Below, piece after piece: positions 62,604 through 64,000 of a stretch of 64,000 nt of DNA (position 1 is the stretch's first letter; each line of letters begins with the position of its first letter). The notes beneath the pieces were generated by a model that was not told the origin of the DNA, ran no database searches, and worked only from the letters and a program-made list of their open reading frames with translations. The stretch is from Incurvaria masculella. Taxonomy: Eukaryota > Arthropoda > Insecta > Lepidoptera > Incurvariidae. The stretch is from assembly GCA_946894095.1 (NCBI GenBank), contig OX335665.1:1064001-1128000 (forward strand). Reading direction: 5' to 3'. The position numbers and the translations under genes are program-made.

Positions 62604-62667
62604 TGTAGTTTTACTACCAGAAGTTGAATAAATAAATGAAATGAAAATGAAATGAAATGCACTGATT

Positions 62668-63119
62668 GAGCGGCTCGTAGCTCAGGGACTGGTGAAGTAG
62701 CCTGCCTAGCCTGCCTGCTTAGTAGCCTAGTGGCGCGGGGGCTGGCCTAGCGTACCAGAGGCCTGGGTTCAATATGGACATGTACCCCTGTCTTTCTCTT
62801 TCCGAGTTCGACAAGTGAATTTCGTCACGAATGCGAGCTGCTCCATAGTTCGGAATCCATGTAAAACTGTAGGTCCCCTTCCCCTACTAGGTGGTAGGGC
62901 TTAAGCTCGCCCGGGTTGGTACCATCGCATTGGATGAAAAGATGGTCGAAGCGGCAATGAAAAAATGTCAGTTTTTTCCATCCAGTATAATATAGCCGTG
63001 CTCATAAAGGGAAGGTCCTGGCATGGCACCTAATTCCTTCGGCAATGTGGTGTATTGGGCTAATATCATAACGGTAGTTGTGTGGTATTAGCCATCCATG
63101 TCAGGTCGCATGAAAAAAA
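62668..63119 (+). repeat. SINE, full length with a doubled head
   Basis: GAGCGGCTCGTAGCTCAGGG then a second AGTAGCCTAGTGGCGCGGGG 45 bp on, so two A-box-like regions precede one damaged B box (GGTTCAATATGG). Body and tail complete. Confidence 0.88.
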
Positions 63120-63135
63120 TCCGTTGGGAATGCGA

Positions 63136-63300
63136 TCAGCAGGCCTATTCCTGGAATTCCGTAATCAGGAATCAGTAATCATGAGTCTAGAAAATTGCTT
63201 TTTTCGAGGGAAATCCTTGATTAAATTGAAATACTATGCTCCGAAATATTTTCGACATGAAAACTGCTGAACGGTATTCCAGGAATGGGCCTGTTGTTCC
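63136..63300. mobile_element. Inverted-repeat MITE, family P copy 2
   Basis: ATCAGCAGGCCTATTCCTGG and inverted AACAACAGGCCCATTCCTGG at the ends, GGAATTCCG inside. Confidence 0.78.
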
Positions 63301-63540
63301 ATGTTTCGAAATCTATGTAAAATCGTTGTTCCCTTACTAGGTGGTACGGTCAGGCCGCTCGGGTTGGTACCATTGCATTGGATGAAAATATGGTTGAAGC
63401 TATAATGCAAAATTGTTTGTGTTTTCCATCCAATTCAGTGTAGCGGTGCTCATAAAGGGAATGTCCTGGCATGGCACCGAATTCCTTTGGGAATTATTAC
63501 TATTGGGCTTATTATAACGGTAGTATTATTATTGTTTTTT
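63301..63540 (+). repeat. SINE 3' part, diverged
   Basis: CGAAATCTATGTAAAATCGT, 'GGTTGGTACCATTGCATTGG', 'CGAATTCCTTTGGGAATTAT'; a second copy right after the previous SINE/MITE pair. Confidence 0.8.
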
Positions 63541-63849
63541 TTTTATATTATTACTATACAATATAATAATGAATTGTTTTATTATTATTATTAGATTATT
63601 ATTATTAAAACCTACTTGATCACGTGTCACTGTGTTCGCACAAATCATTCTTCGAAACCACCCAACCGATTTCAATGACATTTATTGAGTGTGTATGGTT
63701 GGTTTCAGCTTGAAAGATAGATTAGTTTTGGACCCAATAGATCCAAATTTTTTAAACTAAGTGACACCACCGCGACTTATGGGGCTGCTCTCAATTTTTT
63801 TTAAATTAAATTTCCCCGATTGAAGCCGGGAAACTCAGCTAGTATATCT
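63541..63849 (+). repeat. (ATT)n and a CTAG-ended repeat fragment
   Basis: An ATT microsatellite (63575-63610), then sequence ending CCCCGATTGAAGCCGGGAAA and CTCAGCTAGT, where a small hairpin precedes CTAG-T as at Helitron 3' ends. Related to 20785 and 27562 by its last 25 bases only. Confidence 0.45.
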
Positions 63850-64000
63850 ACTAGTAACGGTTTCAGACATTGCAAAAATCTTGAGTGATTTTCGGACGAA
63901 AGTGAAAGCAGGCAGCGTAGCATCGCTACATTGATTAAAATAAAATATTTCCGTACAGCGCTACGAAACTCCGAACGTGGCGGCCGGCGCGGTGGCAGCT
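63850..64000. other. Right edge, unassigned
   Basis: The last 40 bases are GC-rich (GTGGCGGCCGGCGCGGTGGC). No feature can be called. Confidence 0.4.

Overview
The window looks like a piece of an insect genome, most likely a moth or butterfly. The only clearly recognisable host gene is a split glutamate decarboxylase gene (Gad1 type) on the minus strand. The dispersed repeats are the kind that fill lepidopteran genomes: a (TCCG)n-bearing family with GGGTTCCGTACCCAAAGGGT ends, tRNA-headed SINEs, mariner, CR1/Jockey-like LINEs and many small inverted-repeat elements. A short TTAGG-type tract fits the insect telomere motif. The species call is inference.

Gad1 runs right to left. Seven coding exons lie at 58626-58701, 25302-25411, 23913-24039, 2903-3100, 2056-2174, 1222-1362 and 187-297. 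Every junction has AG/GT borders and the codon phases join without error: 882 nt, 294 codons, roughly the N-terminal 57 percent of an insect Gad1. The PLP-lysine half of the enzyme lies beyond the left edge. Intron 1 is about 33 kb and intron 3 about 21 kb; both are packed with transposon remains. Tandem duplications sit directly against the splice sites of exons 2, 3 and 4.

Inside intron 1, on the opposite strand, 56175-56254 has the form of a THAP-domain first exon (start codon, CX4C, GVSYHR, GTAAGT donor) in a CpG-rich stretch. No continuation was found in the window.

Mobile elements, left to right: SINE copies are scattered throughout with interchangeable pol III heads (three tRNA-like variants and a 5S-rRNA-like one) on a common body. 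Three different inverted-repeat families are bordered by TTAA (piggyBac-type sites): family A about 549 bp, family B about 355 bp, family C about 376 bp. An 826-codon non-LTR reverse transcriptase frame lies at 16809-19289, a complete D34D mariner transposase at 45465-46490, and degraded LINE 3' ends at 13.5-14.0, 33.3-34.0, 37.3-38.2 and 57.3-57.5 kb. Other inverted-repeat families (named D to H and P here) occur two to eight times each. A perfect 43-bp-stem hairpin lies at 54612-54720.

Functionally, the window is mostly intron of one neurotransmitter-synthesis gene, which has served as a landing site for repeats. Several elements are nested in one another, and in a few cases another copy in the window supplies the empty insertion site. 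All family assignments were made by eye.
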